Shown here one piece after another: positions 1 through 7,876 of a DNA stretch of 64,000 nucleotides. The position numbers and the translations under genes are program-made. The notes under the pieces were generated by a model. The model was not told the origin of the DNA and did no database searches. It saw nothing but the letters and a program-made list of their open reading frames with translations. The stretch's first letter is position 1. Each line of letters opens with the position of its first letter. The stretch covers positions 1,116,001 through 1,180,000 of the forward strand of contig NZ_CP011308.1 of NCBI RefSeq assembly GCF_000987835.1. The letters are read 5' to 3'. The stretch is from Sulfurovum lithotrophicum. GTDB taxonomy: Bacteria > Campylobacterota > Campylobacteria > Campylobacterales > Sulfurovaceae.

Positions 1-401
1 GGCTGGATGTGGAGTTCGAGAAGATCGGGATCGTCACTACCAGGCTGACTGTTCAGGAACACGAGATACTTTCACGCTCCAAACTGATCAACCGTGTCAA
101 AGTCTATCTTGCGGGCAGCATTGCGACAAAGCTTCACTACAAAGAACAGTTCAGCAATGCCGGCACTGACATAAGACTGGCCAAGGAGTTGCTCAACAAA
201 GTGATCTATGAGTATTGGATGAGCGAAGACTTCATCGTCACTCCACGTCAGGAAGAAGAACTGATGAGGCAAACGGTTTCGGAAGTGACTGCTCTACTCG
301 GTATGCTGGAGGAGCCTCTTTCCGATGTCTCGGCGTATCTTTTGAAGCATGAGAATATTACCCAGGAAGCGTGTCAGGAAATACTTCGGGGGATCTTTTA
401 G
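1..401 (+). CDS. FtsH-like M41 peptidase, C-terminal part (5' end outside window)
   Basis: The frame is already open at the first base and ends with TAG at 399-401, so only about the last 130 codons are present. The visible part resembles the helical C-terminal half of M41 (FtsH-type) zinc peptidases: AGSIATKL followed by NAGTDIRLAKELL aligns with the FtsH block containing S-N-D, where the Asp is the third zinc ligand, and is followed by the typical W/G-MSE stretch. The AAA domain and HExxH motif would lie upstream, so activity cannot be judged. It is a divergent FtsH paralogue rather than a canonical FtsH. bioV starts 3 bp after its stop, so the two genes are probably co-transcribed. Confidence 0.7.
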   Translation, partial: LDVEFEKIGIVTTRLTVQEHEILSRSKLINRVKVYLAGSIATKLHYKEQFSNAGTDIRLAKELLNKVIYEYWMSEDFIVTPRQEEELMRQTVSEVTALLGMLEEPLSDVSAYLLKHENITQEACQEILRGIF

Positions 402-404
402 CAT

Positions 405-917
405 ATGCGCTATTTCAATGGTTTCTCTCTCAAAGGAGAAGAACACTTCTTCGATGACTGGCTTCCAGACAGCGACCTCTGTGTAGCCGGGTTCAGTTAC
501 GGTGCACAACAGGCATTGGAGTATGTCTATACTGCTTCCAAAAGAGTGGACAGACTCATTCTTCTCTCTCCGGCATTCTTCCAGATGCAGAAGTCCAGTT
601 TCATTCGTGCACAGTTACGCTACTTTGAAGCAGACAAAAGTGCATACACGACACAATTCCTTCAAAATGCTGCTTACCCTTCCGCTGTTGATCTTAACTC
701 GTTTTTGCATACAGGAACCCAAGAGGAGCTTGAAGCACTACTGACGTACCGATGGGAGAAAGAGAAAATAGAGGAGATCCTCAAAAGAGGCACACAAATT
801 GAGGTTTTTCTGGGCTCGGATGACAAAATCATCGATGCAGAGAAAGCATTTGCATTTTTTTCCGATATCACAACCTGTTACCGGCTGAAAGGTGCCGGGC
901 ATCTGCTGTTGAAATAG
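405..917 (+). CDS. bioV: BioV-type pimeloyl-ACP methyl ester esterase
   Basis: A 170-residue alpha/beta hydrolase without the usual cap domain. The nucleophile elbow is GFSYG (Ser31), a candidate acid is Asp139 or Asp140 in GSDDK, and the catalytic His is His166 in GAGH, four residues from the C-terminus. The N-terminal pattern FNGFSLKGEE, the short length and the terminal GAGH fit BioV, the epsilonproteobacterial enzyme that releases pimeloyl-ACP from its methyl ester and replaces BioH in biotin synthesis. The start codon lies 3 bp after the FtsH-like gene, and a GGGGGATC stretch upstream can serve as ribosome site. Name assigned from motif order and size, not from a search. Confidence 0.78.
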   Translation: MRYFNGFSLKGEEHFFDDWLPDSDLCVAGFSYGAQQALEYVYTASKRVDRLILLSPAFFQMQKSSFIRAQLRYFEADKSAYTTQFLQNAAYPSAVDLNSFLHTGTQEELEALLTYRWEKEKIEEILKRGTQIEVFLGSDDKIIDAEKAFAFFSDITTCYRLKGAGHLLLK

Positions 918-963
918 TTGACCGTAAACAATGCCATTTTTCATAATTTTTGTTTCCTTTCCT

Positions 964-990
964 CGTTCCCATCCGTCCTCGGTGGGAACG
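964..990. repeat. GTTCCCA hairpin, REP-like palindrome
   Basis: CGTTCCCA (964-971) pairs perfectly with TGGGAACG (983-990) around an 11-nt loop. The hairpin is followed by GCATACTGCAATC and no T-run, so it is a poor intrinsic terminator. It resembles the dispersed GTTCCCA...TGGGAACG palindromes found in many proteobacteria, and it lies 0.7 kb from a RAYT gene. The rest of 918-1142 shows no gene. Confidence 0.5.
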
Positions 991-1142
991 CATACTGCAA
1001 TCTAAAAACATGACATGGAGTGAAACGGAATCCACACTTGCACATATGTCATATTTTCCCACTCTCTTGTTTATCTAAACTATCATACAGAAAAAAGATA
1101 AAACCATGGGCAAAAGCCGATACAAAACAGGGGTCATTCCAA

Positions 1143-1643
1143 CTATCTATCTCCAAAGTTTTTCTTCTCTCCTTTCGCCGTTGTATGGTTTTTTGAGTTA
1201 GCTGAATTAACATTGTTATGCAATATTTCTTGCATACAATCACTTAAACGGGAAGTACAAACAAATCCACCCTTGCCTGAATTTTGTTCTTGCCAATAAT
1301 TATATGCGTCTTCGAAGGTTTCTGGGTAAACGGCTCCCTTATCTAAAGGCTTTAATACACTAGAAGCTAAAGCAGATTGAGTGATTGCCATGTGCTTGAT
1401 CATATGCTCGACTTTCCATAGGGGATCATTGACACCTCTTGCCAAGACTTCAATGTGATAAATACCAGTTTCTTTCGCCTCTTTTAAATTGTGAATAACA
1501 ATCCATATGTTCTTTTTTGGGGTTCCTTTTATGGACCATATACCTTTTTTATGTTTCCGAAGATCAACATCGGAAGCGCAGAAAGCAGAATTAATAAATA
1601 ATAGAAATATTAATGGTATGAGATGTTTCATTCTTTGCATCAT
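1143..1643 (-). CDS. Secreted protein of unknown function (possibly DUF5086-like)
   Basis: A 166-residue product with a clear signal peptide: MMQRMKH, a hydrophobic stretch LIPLIFLLFIN, then SAFCAS as likely cleavage site. The start at 1643 is preferred because GAGGAG lies 6 nt upstream; longer versions would translate the repeats at the RAYT end. The mature part contains WIVIHNL, IYHIEVLARG, HMAITQSAL and LKPLDKGAVYPE, a pattern I associate weakly with DUF5086, plus two late cysteines (VCTSRLSDC) that could form a disulphide. The start region abuts the left RAYT repeats, so its promoter has probably been altered by the element. Function unknown. Confidence 0.6.
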   Translation of the reverse strand: MMQRMKHLIPLIFLLFINSAFCASDVDLRKHKKGIWSIKGTPKKNIWIVIHNLKEAKETGIYHIEVLARGVNDPLWKVEHMIKHMAITQSALASSVLKPLDKGAVYPETFEDAYNYWQEQNSGKGGFVCTSRLSDCMQEILHNNVNSANSKNHTTAKGEKKNFGDR

Positions 1644-1672
1644 AAGTTTCTCCTCGTAAGGGTGGGGTGACA

Positions 1673-1700
1673 GAAGTGTATGGGTCGAAGTGTAGGGGTC
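1673..1700. repeat. 14-bp tandem direct repeat beside the RAYT end
   Basis: GAAGTGTATGGGTC (1673-1686) is immediately followed by GAAGTGTAGGGGTC (1687-1700), 13 of 14 bases identical. The second copy overlaps the left inverted repeat of the RAYT element. Confidence 0.65.
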
Positions 1701-2557
1701 GTGTGACAACAACAACTCATTTCCTGTTCCTCTTAATTATCCCATACACAGCCTGTTGTGATATACCCAATACTTTAGCGATCATATGCTGAGAATAGTC
1801 TTTGTCATATGCTTTTACGATTTGCCTGTTTCTCTCTTTTTTATCCTGTATCTCTGAAAATATTTTTGTAAGTTTATTGATATCAGGTTTCTTGTCTATA
1901 TTGGGAGCTTCCACCAAAGAAGATGCTGTTTTGAGCTCTTGCAGTACACTACTGTCTACTTTACTGTTCAACATCTCTTTAATGGCATCACTGTCCTTAC
2001 CATGATTTTGTACTATCCATGCATTTTGCAGACACTCCGGTATTTGCTTTTCTAAAAAGTAATGATAAGAGCTGTAAGGGTAATCTTCCAGACTTTTTAC
2101 CATATTGGCTTTCAGCGGGTTTTGTTCTATGTAGAGCATCAGTGTATAGAGGTAAGCCTCATCAGTGACATACCAGGATTTGAAGCGGCCTTGCCAGAGG
2201 TGTCCTGAGCAATGATATTTTTTGTTAAAGTAGATGGCGTAGTTCATACCCAGTTGTCTCATGAACTTGGAGAGGTTTTCCCGGCTTGTCTCTATGAGCA
2301 GATGATAGTGATTGGACATCAGGCAGTAGTTATGCAAAGTGATCCCATAATTCTTCATGGTGGAGCACATCAGCTCTTCAAACTGTTCATAATCGGCAGC
2401 TTCTTTAAAAATGGGCATTTGAGCCACACCTCTGTTGATGATATGGTAATACCCAGCCAGTTCGATACGGGGTCGTCTTGCCACCACCACTCCTTTTTAG
2501 TTATTTGGAGGAGTATAGCATAAGATGTATTAAGTTGTTATTGTCACCTGACCCCTA
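1693..2557 (-). mobile_element. RAYT element bounded by 25-bp inverted repeats
   Basis: The transposase-like gene is enclosed by 1693-1717 on the top strand and 2533-2557 read on the bottom strand. Both begin TAGGGGTC, continue through GTGACAA and end AACAACT; 22 of 25 positions match. The left copy overlaps the stop codon of the gene by one base; the right copy lies 48 bp before its start. Whether the whole unit moves, or the repeats are REP-type binding sites, cannot be told from one copy. Confidence 0.65.
1717..2484 (-). CDS. REP-associated tyrosine transposase (RAYT), Y1_Tnp family
   Basis: A 255-residue HUH single-strand transposase. With numbering from the longest reading (start 2490): the metal-binding HUH pair is HYH at 61-63 in MSNHYHLLIE, the catalytic Tyr is Y120 in LYIEQNPLKA, and GHLWQGRFKS (97-106) is typical of RAYTs. 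The last ~40 residues (SQHMIAKVLGISQQAVYGII) form a helix-turn-helix that many RAYTs carry. Three GTG codons follow each other at the start; the third (2484) sits 6 nt from AAGGA and gives the family-typical MARRPRIEL. RAYTs act on REP/REPIN palindromes and are usually single-copy, domesticated genes. All key residues are present, so it may be active. Confidence 0.88.
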   Translation of the reverse strand: MARRPRIELAGYYHIINRGVAQMPIFKEAADYEQFEELMCSTMKNYGITLHNYCLMSNHYHLLIETSRENLSKFMRQLGMNYAIYFNKKYHCSGHLWQGRFKSWYVTDEAYLYTLMLYIEQNPLKANMVKSLEDYPYSSYHYFLEKQIPECLQNAWIVQNHGKDSDAIKEMLNSKVDSSVLQELKTASSLVEAPNIDKKPDINKLTKIFSEIQDKKERNRQIVKAYDKDYSQHMIAKVLGISQQAVYGIIKRNRK

Positions 2558-2610
2558 TGCCCCATGAACTTGTTATACATTTAAGTATGTCTGCAACTTT
2601 AATTTATCAG

Positions 2611-3327
2611 TTATATTTTTCTTATTGCAAAGTTTTCGGCTTTACGATAACTTGATTGTAAAGTTTTTGGAAGAAGTCCAATAAGCGTATCTTTCAAAAA
2701 ATCTACTGCTATAGTACCCCCTTGTTTGTCACTTAACTTCCAAGCGTTAGCATTATCATCAGAAGAAGCATATCTAATAAGGTTCTGAATAAATGCACGA
2801 ACTGATGAAAAAGCTTTGTCCTTCTGCATTTTCTCTAAATTGCAGACTATTGCATTATTAATATTTAATGATGAGTTGTTAGATGGAGAAACATCCAGTA
2901 AAAGAAGCTCAGCTTCACCACTATATTTCCATTCTGTAGATGTTTCGAACTCTTGGATTACATCGACTAGGGCTTCGTCGCTATATTGCCAATCAGTACC
3001 ATTAATCTTCGTTACGACTTTCTGGTCTAAATATTCTTGTTCTGGCCAATTGGCTCCATATCCACAACAATAAAAATCAATAGCATCAGCTGAACTGTGA
3101 TGAAAGAAATTTAAATTATCTAAAATCTCATTTTTACAAAAATTTGTATTTGGACTACAAAATAATACTCCAATAAGAGAATGCTTTTTAATTCCCTTAT
3201 TCATCTTTGCCATAGCATCTCTGGAAGCTGTGTCCACAGAGTCTAACATTGAAATAGTAATCGGTAGTGTTTTGAATTTATTTTCAACATTTTCTACAAT
3301 ATTTTTAAAGTGAATAGCTTGAAGCAT
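2611..3327 (-). CDS. Hypothetical protein, possible integron cassette gene
   Basis: A 238-residue soluble protein that I do not recognise. It has no signal peptide or membrane segment. Features: MLQAIHFKNIVENVENKF at the N-terminus, a core with FYCCGYGANWPEQEYL, a charged middle, and an Arg/Lys-rich end. It starts 23 bp after the GTATAAC core site at 3350-3356 and is flanked downstream by GTTATAC at 2572-2578, which suits an integron cassette. Its base composition is more AT-rich than neighbouring core genes, supporting acquisition. Function cannot be inferred. Confidence 0.55.
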   Translation of the reverse strand: MLQAIHFKNIVENVENKFKTLPITISMLDSVDTASRDAMAKMNKGIKKHSLIGVLFCSPNTNFCKNEILDNLNFFHHSSADAIDFYCCGYGANWPEQEYLDQKVVTKINGTDWQYSDEALVDVIQEFETSTEWKYSGEAELLLLDVSPSNNSSLNINNAIVCNLEKMQKDKAFSSVRAFIQNLIRYASSDDNANAWKLSDKQGGTIAVDFLKDTLIGLLPKTLQSSYRKAENFAIRKI

Positions 3328-3383
3328 ATTTATCCTATGGTTGGTGTCTGTATAACGGTCGACAAGGGATCGCGTTCAGTGAT

Positions 3384-3427
3384 CAGCGCGGCCGATGCGA
3401 TGTTGTAGCGAAGCGGAAACGTCGCAT
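3384..3427. other. GC-rich imperfect palindrome between cassette gene and integrase fragment
   Basis: GATGCGATGTT pairs with AACGTCGCATC (10 of 11) around a 13-nt loop within a locally GC-rich stretch, unlike the AT-rich DNA around it. It lies between the core site at 3350-3356 and the integrase fragment, where attI or a previous cassette's attC would be. No matching GTTATAC partner is seen on its far side, so it is not a complete attC. The rest of 3428-3587 shows nothing identifiable. Confidence 0.35.
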
Positions 3428-3587
3428 CTATTTATTCAATGAACAGTATAGCACAAACAGCTAAGATATTAAACAAATAACATACACTAAGAATGACTGT
3501 TAAAAATCAAAAGTATGCACCCCAAGGGCATTTTCTCTCTATGTTCATGGCACATTTTGTCATATTTTTGATGAACTTCTGTATATT

Positions 3588-3779
3588 GTGTCATTATGCT
3601 TAAAGATTGAGAGTGTTCCTAATAACTATTTTACTACGCATCTTTTGCAAAGCGGCATTGATCTTCGAAGTATACAGGAACTGTTAGGTCATAAAAGTGT
3701 AGAAACTACCATGATCTATACGGACGTAGTAGCCGAAATGAACAAGGGCAGGGTGGCAAGCCCTTTGGATATGATGTGA
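3588..3779 (+). pseudogene. Truncated integron-type tyrosine recombinase (C-terminal ~50 residues)
   Basis: From about 3624 the frame encodes [20 protein letters not shown], then [15 protein letters not shown] and a terminal ASPLDMM. This matches the end of IntI-type integrases: the LLGH box with its conserved His, the catalytic Tyr in MIYT, and the (R)SPLD tail that is characteristic of integron integrases. Everything upstream, including the first catalytic Arg, the Lys and the HxxR box, is missing; the preceding residues are unrelated. It therefore cannot be active. Its 3' end faces the next gene with an 8-bp gap. Confidence 0.72.
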
Positions 3780-3787
3780 TAGTGCGG

Positions 3788-5008
3788 CTACTTTTTTTCT
3801 ATCAGTTTCGTTAATTCATAGTATTTTTTCTGTATCTGCATATTCTCGAAGGGTACGATGTTGGGAACCTGTATTTTGCTGACTTCCGAGAACATGTGCT
3901 GACTCTCCGAGATCAGTTCGTAAAGGTCCGCACTCAGCACTACAGTTTTGTAGGTATTGCGTGCCAGCTGCAGGTTCTTTTTTGTGATCTTTTGTGCATT
4001 GATCATACTGACCTTTGAGGTAATGAGGTCCTGCCTGTAAAGTTCGGCTACATGGGCCGTCAGTTCCTGTGCCTGTACATTCTTTTCGTAAATACTTCTG
4101 CGTCTCTCACTCGCTTCCGATGCGGCAAGTCTTTTGGTCTCTGCAACCATTTTTTTTGCCTCAAACATGATATTGTCTATCTTTGGGATGTAGAGATTAT
4201 CCACTTTATTGATGTAGTTTTGTTGAATATAGACGACCAGTTCCAGTGAGACCAGGTGCAGGCCGTAGTATTTCTTGGCATAGTTCAGGTCTTCACTGTT
4301 CTCTTTCATCAGTACCATGATCTGCTGGGTAATGTGTTTGAGCACATCCATCATCAGTGCCATCTGAATGATGTCATCCCCGTCCACACGCGTCAAAAGG
4401 ACATTGATCTGCTCTGGTGTCAGGTTCACACCAATGTCGGAGAATTGCTGTATAAGCTTTTGTTTGACCTGCCCGATACGCAGTTCATTGCTTTTGTTCT
4501 CCTCCTGCAGAGATTCTATCTTCTCGGCATATTCCGATTTGGTAGTTTTGATCTTGCTCTGCAGAGGTGCAGAGATCTTCTTTTCTCTGTAAAATGCGAT
4601 AGTGTTCTTGTTGGCGGCAATATCCTGTCGAAGAGAGTTGATCTCTTTTTTGTAGGAGAGAAAATCATCTTCGATGAGGGTATCGATGATCTTGTTGAAT
4701 ACCTTGTCGAGATCTTCCTGAATATCTTTCTTGTCTGAACCGATCCAGGAAGAGTCGGGGGCTTTTTCGAGCTTATCTGTATACTCCAGTCCTTTTTCAA
4801 GGTCTGGCAGCAATTCATCCCAGAGTGTATTCATGTGTTCTGCTTTGCTCTCTTCCTTGCTCAACTCGGAAGGTTTGAGCTCTTTGTAGAGTTCTACCGT
4901 TTTGTTCCTGGTAGTTTCATAGAGTTCGGTACCCTGTTTGAGCATATCAGATTTCCAGTCAGCCTGCAAGAGACTGGCTGTAGCCAGAAAAATAAGAATT
5001 TTATGCAT
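3788..5008 (-). CDS. Periplasmic coiled-coil protein, function unknown
   Basis: A 406-residue protein with an N-terminal signal peptide (MHKILIFLATASLLQA, then DW). The mature part is almost wholly helical and charged, with heptad-like stretches around residues 120-210 (KKEINSLRQDIAANKN; EYAEKIESLQEENKSNELR) and 270-350. No cysteines or enzymatic motif stand out. It is separated by 38 bp from the Suv3-like helicase gene upstream on the same strand and may share its transcript. I do not recognise a named family; an envelope scaffold or adhesion role is possible but not shown. Confidence 0.75.
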   Translation of the reverse strand: MHKILIFLATASLLQADWKSDMLKQGTELYETTRNKTVELYKELKPSELSKEESKAEHMNTLWDELLPDLEKGLEYTDKLEKAPDSSWIGSDKKDIQEDLDKVFNKIIDTLIEDDFLSYKKEINSLRQDIAANKNTIAFYREKKISAPLQSKIKTTKSEYAEKIESLQEENKSNELRIGQVKQKLIQQFSDIGVNLTPEQINVLLTRVDGDDIIQMALMMDVLKHITQQIMVLMKENSEDLNYAKKYYGLHLVSLELVVYIQQNYINKVDNLYIPKIDNIMFEAKKMVAETKRLAASEASERRRSIYEKNVQAQELTAHVAELYRQDLITSKVSMINAQKITKKNLQLARNTYKTVVLSADLYELISESQHMFSEVSKIQVPNIVPFENMQIQKKYYELTKLIEKK

Positions 5009-5046
5009 ATCTACTCCTAATATTATTTAATATATTATATCTCTTC

Positions 5047-7863
5047 CTATCTTTTTCTTCTTCCCCGGTATCCCCCTCTGTGGGAATGAGAAGAGGAACC
5101 TCTTTTCCCCTGTGCGTGACAGCTGTCACAAATGGAGAACCTGTAGGAGAAGTCGAGGACCTTTCCGCATTTTCGGCATTGTTTGGTGAAGTGACCCTGG
5201 CGCAGAGAGTTTTCTATGTAATTGTTCAATCTGACACGTGCCTGTATAGCCTTTTCAGTATCTTCAAACATATCGGGGAACTTGAAGCTCAGCCAGAGAT
5301 AGAGTGAGATCTCCCGTACCCGGTCTTCGGCATTGAGCAGCATATCGTTCGTCTGGGCAAATTTTGGCAAGTCCCTTGGCGGTATATAGCGTACCTTTTT
5401 GCCCGCTTCGATCTGTTTGATATAGCGATGAAAAACCGACTCGATGTAGGGCGAGGAAATGCTCGCCGGAGCACAGGAGAGGTAGAAACGTGTTTTCAGG
5501 TCAAGGTCATACTCGTCCACGATGGCGGCGATCTCCAGCATAGAGTCGATATTGGCTGCCATGAAGGGACCGTCAAACTCCATATTGTCCGCAAAGAAGC
5601 CCAGGATGGTGGTAATATTCTCTGTCTCAAGGATCTCTCCTATGAGCATGACATGCTCGAGGCTTGCCATGACTGAGACAGGCAGTTCGATGTCTGCAAG
5701 CGGCGCATGGAAGGCTTTACTGACAGTATCGAGTGCGGCAGTATCGAGAGCACCGACATAGCCTTTTTCTTCAAAACCGTAGCGTCCCGCCCGCCCGGCG
5801 ATCTGCTGTACCTCAGTGGGGAGAAGCTCACGACGGCGCAGACCGTCAAACTTGTTGTCCTTGGCAAAGAGCAGGGTCTTGATAGGCAGGTTCAGTCCCA
5901 TAGCGATGGCATCGGTCGAGACCAGTATCTGACTTTCTCCTTCTCTGAAGCGTCTTGCCTCTTCGCGTCTTACCTCTGGTGAAAGGTTACCGTACACCAC
6001 CGAGACAGAGTATCTTTCAGAGAGCTGCTGTTTAAGCGAGAGTACTTCCCTTCGTGAGAAGGCGACAACAGCGGTCTGCGGCTCTATCTTTTTCATAGAG
6101 ACGGGATGCTTCATCATGGCCAACTCATTCTTGCGTTCAAAATGGATGACCTCCAGCTCTTCCCCAAGGTACTCACAGAGTGCTTCCACGGCATGCAGTG
6201 CATTGACAGAACCGGTGAGTATCACTTTTTTGGCCGGTGCCCCGATGAGGGCGTTCGCCCAGGCCCAGCCGCGGTCGCGATCCGAGATCATCTGAATCTC
6301 GTCAATGACGCAGACATCGACATCTACCGAACTGTTCATCATCTCTATGGTTGAAGAGATATGGGTGGACTCCTCGTCTATGATCTCCTCTTCCCCTGTT
6401 ACGAGAGAGACATGTACCCCTTCTTTTTTGAGATTCTCATAGCCCTCAAGCGCAAGCAGGCGTAGCGGTGCGAGATAGTAGCCTGTTGTGGCTTCTTTCA
6501 GCTCTTGTAGCGCTGCATAGGTCTTTCCTGAATTGGTGGGACCCACATGAAAGACGATCTTGCGTTTGAGTTCGCGTGCCAGAGGGAAAAGGTTCTTGAA
6601 ATCACGGATGGTCTTAGCCAGAAGCTCTTCGCGTTTCTGTTTCTCCAGAAGCGGTTTGATATACTCGGCAAAATGGAAGAGTACGCGCCGTCTGCTTTTT
6701 TCCTTGAATTTCAGGGTATGGGAGGAACGTACCTGGGGTTCGATGAAACGTACGATGAACTCATGCAGGACCTCTTTTTCTATGGAAAGTTTTGTACTCA
6801 TCACCTTCATTTCTTCGAGCAAGTCACCTATGGCCACCTTGAAATGTGCCAGGAGGTCATCGTTGACACGGTTGAGATCTTCTTTGACAGGCAGTTGGGC
6901 ACCGCGCCAGATGAGAGAATAGAGGAAAGGTTTTTCATAAGAGACCGAAGTATTGTAGAAGAGGGTGGTACCGAAGAGGTCATGAAACTTCTCTTTTTCA
7001 ATGATGATATGGTCCGTACTCTCGAAAACCTCATACTTTTCACTGATACCGTGCAGCAGGCCCTCTATGAGCGAAAGCGGCAGCGGTGCATGGTAGAGTT
7101 CCCGTTCTGGCGGCATGCGTTTGAGAGCCTCGGCCATCTGCTCTTCGTTCAGGTAGGGGTGTTCCTGTTCACGAATGGAAGTAAAGAACTGCTCTATCTC
7201 CTGAGTACGTTTGGCAATGGTCTCTTCTTTGATCTCTTTGAGTCTTTCAAGTATCTTCTCATCGGACATCTCCCACATCTCATCCAAAGGCAGGGGAGAT
7301 GTAGTGCATTGCAGTAGTTTGTTGAAGTCGAAGGCTTTAAGTTTGAAAATGAAAGAGTGGTAGAATTCCATTTCATTGAGTGAGTTGAATTCGACATCCA
7401 GAGAGCGTTCAAGCGCAGTAAGTCTCCCTTTCATACGCAGATAATGCAGTTTCCCTACGACTTTGTCGGGAGTGATCTTTGCGTTTCTGACATTGATGAA
7501 AGCATCGAGTATCTGGTTTTCTTCTTCCCTGCTGTGTTCCGTTTCGTCAAGAATCTGCAGTATTTTTTCTACTTTGTCAAGCGGAGCACTGCGTCTGCTC
7601 CTGTGTACGGCTTTGTGGTTTTGTGTCAGGTAGGAGACGATCAGTTCACGGGTCCCGGCACCTTCTTCACTCCAGACACGCCTCAAAGCGCGTACCATAT
7701 CCTCTTTTTCATGCGAATCGAGATCGAGCTCAAGGAGCATGACCAGTTCAATGAGCTTGTCCGTATCAAGCGTGGCTACCCCCTCGTCAAAGGGAAGGCC
7801 GTTAAAGTAGTTTCGTATTTTGTTGTTGAGTTTTATCAGGTATTTTTTCTTTTTCTTTGCCAT
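5047..7863 (-). CDS. Suv3-like superfamily 2 RNA helicase with zinc-finger and RG-rich tail
   Basis: A 938-residue helicase. Residues 1-430 form a long charged N-terminal region. The helicase core has Walker A GPTNSGKT (441-448), APLRLLA motif Ia, motif II as DEIQ (521-524), LTGS motif III, STDAIAMGLNLP (649-660) and motif VI QQIAGRAGRYG (687-697). The DEIQ box and GPTNSGKT are hallmarks of the mitochondrial Suv3 family, which unwinds RNA for the degradosome. Near the C-terminus a CRKCG...CDSC pair of CxxC knuckles suggests a zinc ribbon, followed by a basic GGYRGRRKR tail suited to RNA binding. The extra finger and tail are not part of core Suv3. A role in RNA decay or ribosome assembly is inferred. 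Confidence 0.88.
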   Translation of the reverse strand: MAKKKKKYLIKLNNKIRNYFNGLPFDEGVATLDTDKLIELVMLLELDLDSHEKEDMVRALRRVWSEEGAGTRELIVSYLTQNHKAVHRSRRSAPLDKVEKILQILDETEHSREEENQILDAFINVRNAKITPDKVVGKLHYLRMKGRLTALERSLDVEFNSLNEMEFYHSFIFKLKAFDFNKLLQCTTSPLPLDEMWEMSDEKILERLKEIKEETIAKRTQEIEQFFTSIREQEHPYLNEEQMAEALKRMPPERELYHAPLPLSLIEGLLHGISEKYEVFESTDHIIIEKEKFHDLFGTTLFYNTSVSYEKPFLYSLIWRGAQLPVKEDLNRVNDDLLAHFKVAIGDLLEEMKVMSTKLSIEKEVLHEFIVRFIEPQVRSSHTLKFKEKSRRRVLFHFAEYIKPLLEKQKREELLAKTIRDFKNLFPLARELKRKIVFHVGPTNSGKTYAALQELKEATTGYYLAPLRLLALEGYENLKKEGVHVSLVTGEEEIIDEESTHISSTIEMMNSSVDVDVCVIDEIQMISDRDRGWAWANALIGAPAKKVILTGSVNALHAVEALCEYLGEELEVIHFERKNELAMMKHPVSMKKIEPQTAVVAFSRREVLSLKQQLSERYSVSVVYGNLSPEVRREEARRFREGESQILVSTDAIAMGLNLPIKTLLFAKDNKFDGLRRRELLPTEVQQIAGRAGRYGFEEKGYVGALDTAALDTVSKAFHAPLADIELPVSVMASLEHVMLIGEILETENITTILGFFADNMEFDGPFMAANIDSMLEIAAIVDEYDLDLKTRFYLSCAPASISSPYIESVFHRYIKQIEAGKKVRYIPPRDLPKFAQTNDMLLNAEDRVREISLYLWLSFKFPDMFEDTEKAIQARVRLNNYIENSLRQGHFTKQCRKCGKVLDFSYRFSICDSCHAQGKRGSSSHSHRGGYRGRRKR

Positions 7864-7876
7864 AGTGGCAGTATAG

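Larger units (their letters stand above)
2533..3779. mobile_element. Probable integron remnant (one cassette, truncated integrase)
   Basis: Three parts fit an integron. A + strand fragment at 3588-3779 is the end of an integron-type integrase. A gene on the opposite strand (2611-3327) points away from it, as cassettes do from intI. This gene is bracketed by GTTATAC at 2572-2578 and GTATAAC at 3350-3356, which read on the cassette strand give an attC-type start (GTATAACAAG) after the gene and a core site (CGTTATAC) before it. The attC after the gene is cut short by the RAYT end at 2557. The core motif is short and could arise by chance; geometry is the stronger argument. Confidence 0.5.

Noticed and set aside
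964-990. Hairpin as bioV terminator
   Set aside because: No T-run on either strand; repeat-like nature fits better.
6547-7317. 256-codon open frame on the + strand
   Set aside because: Antisense to the Suv3-like helicase, which shows all helicase motifs in its own frame.
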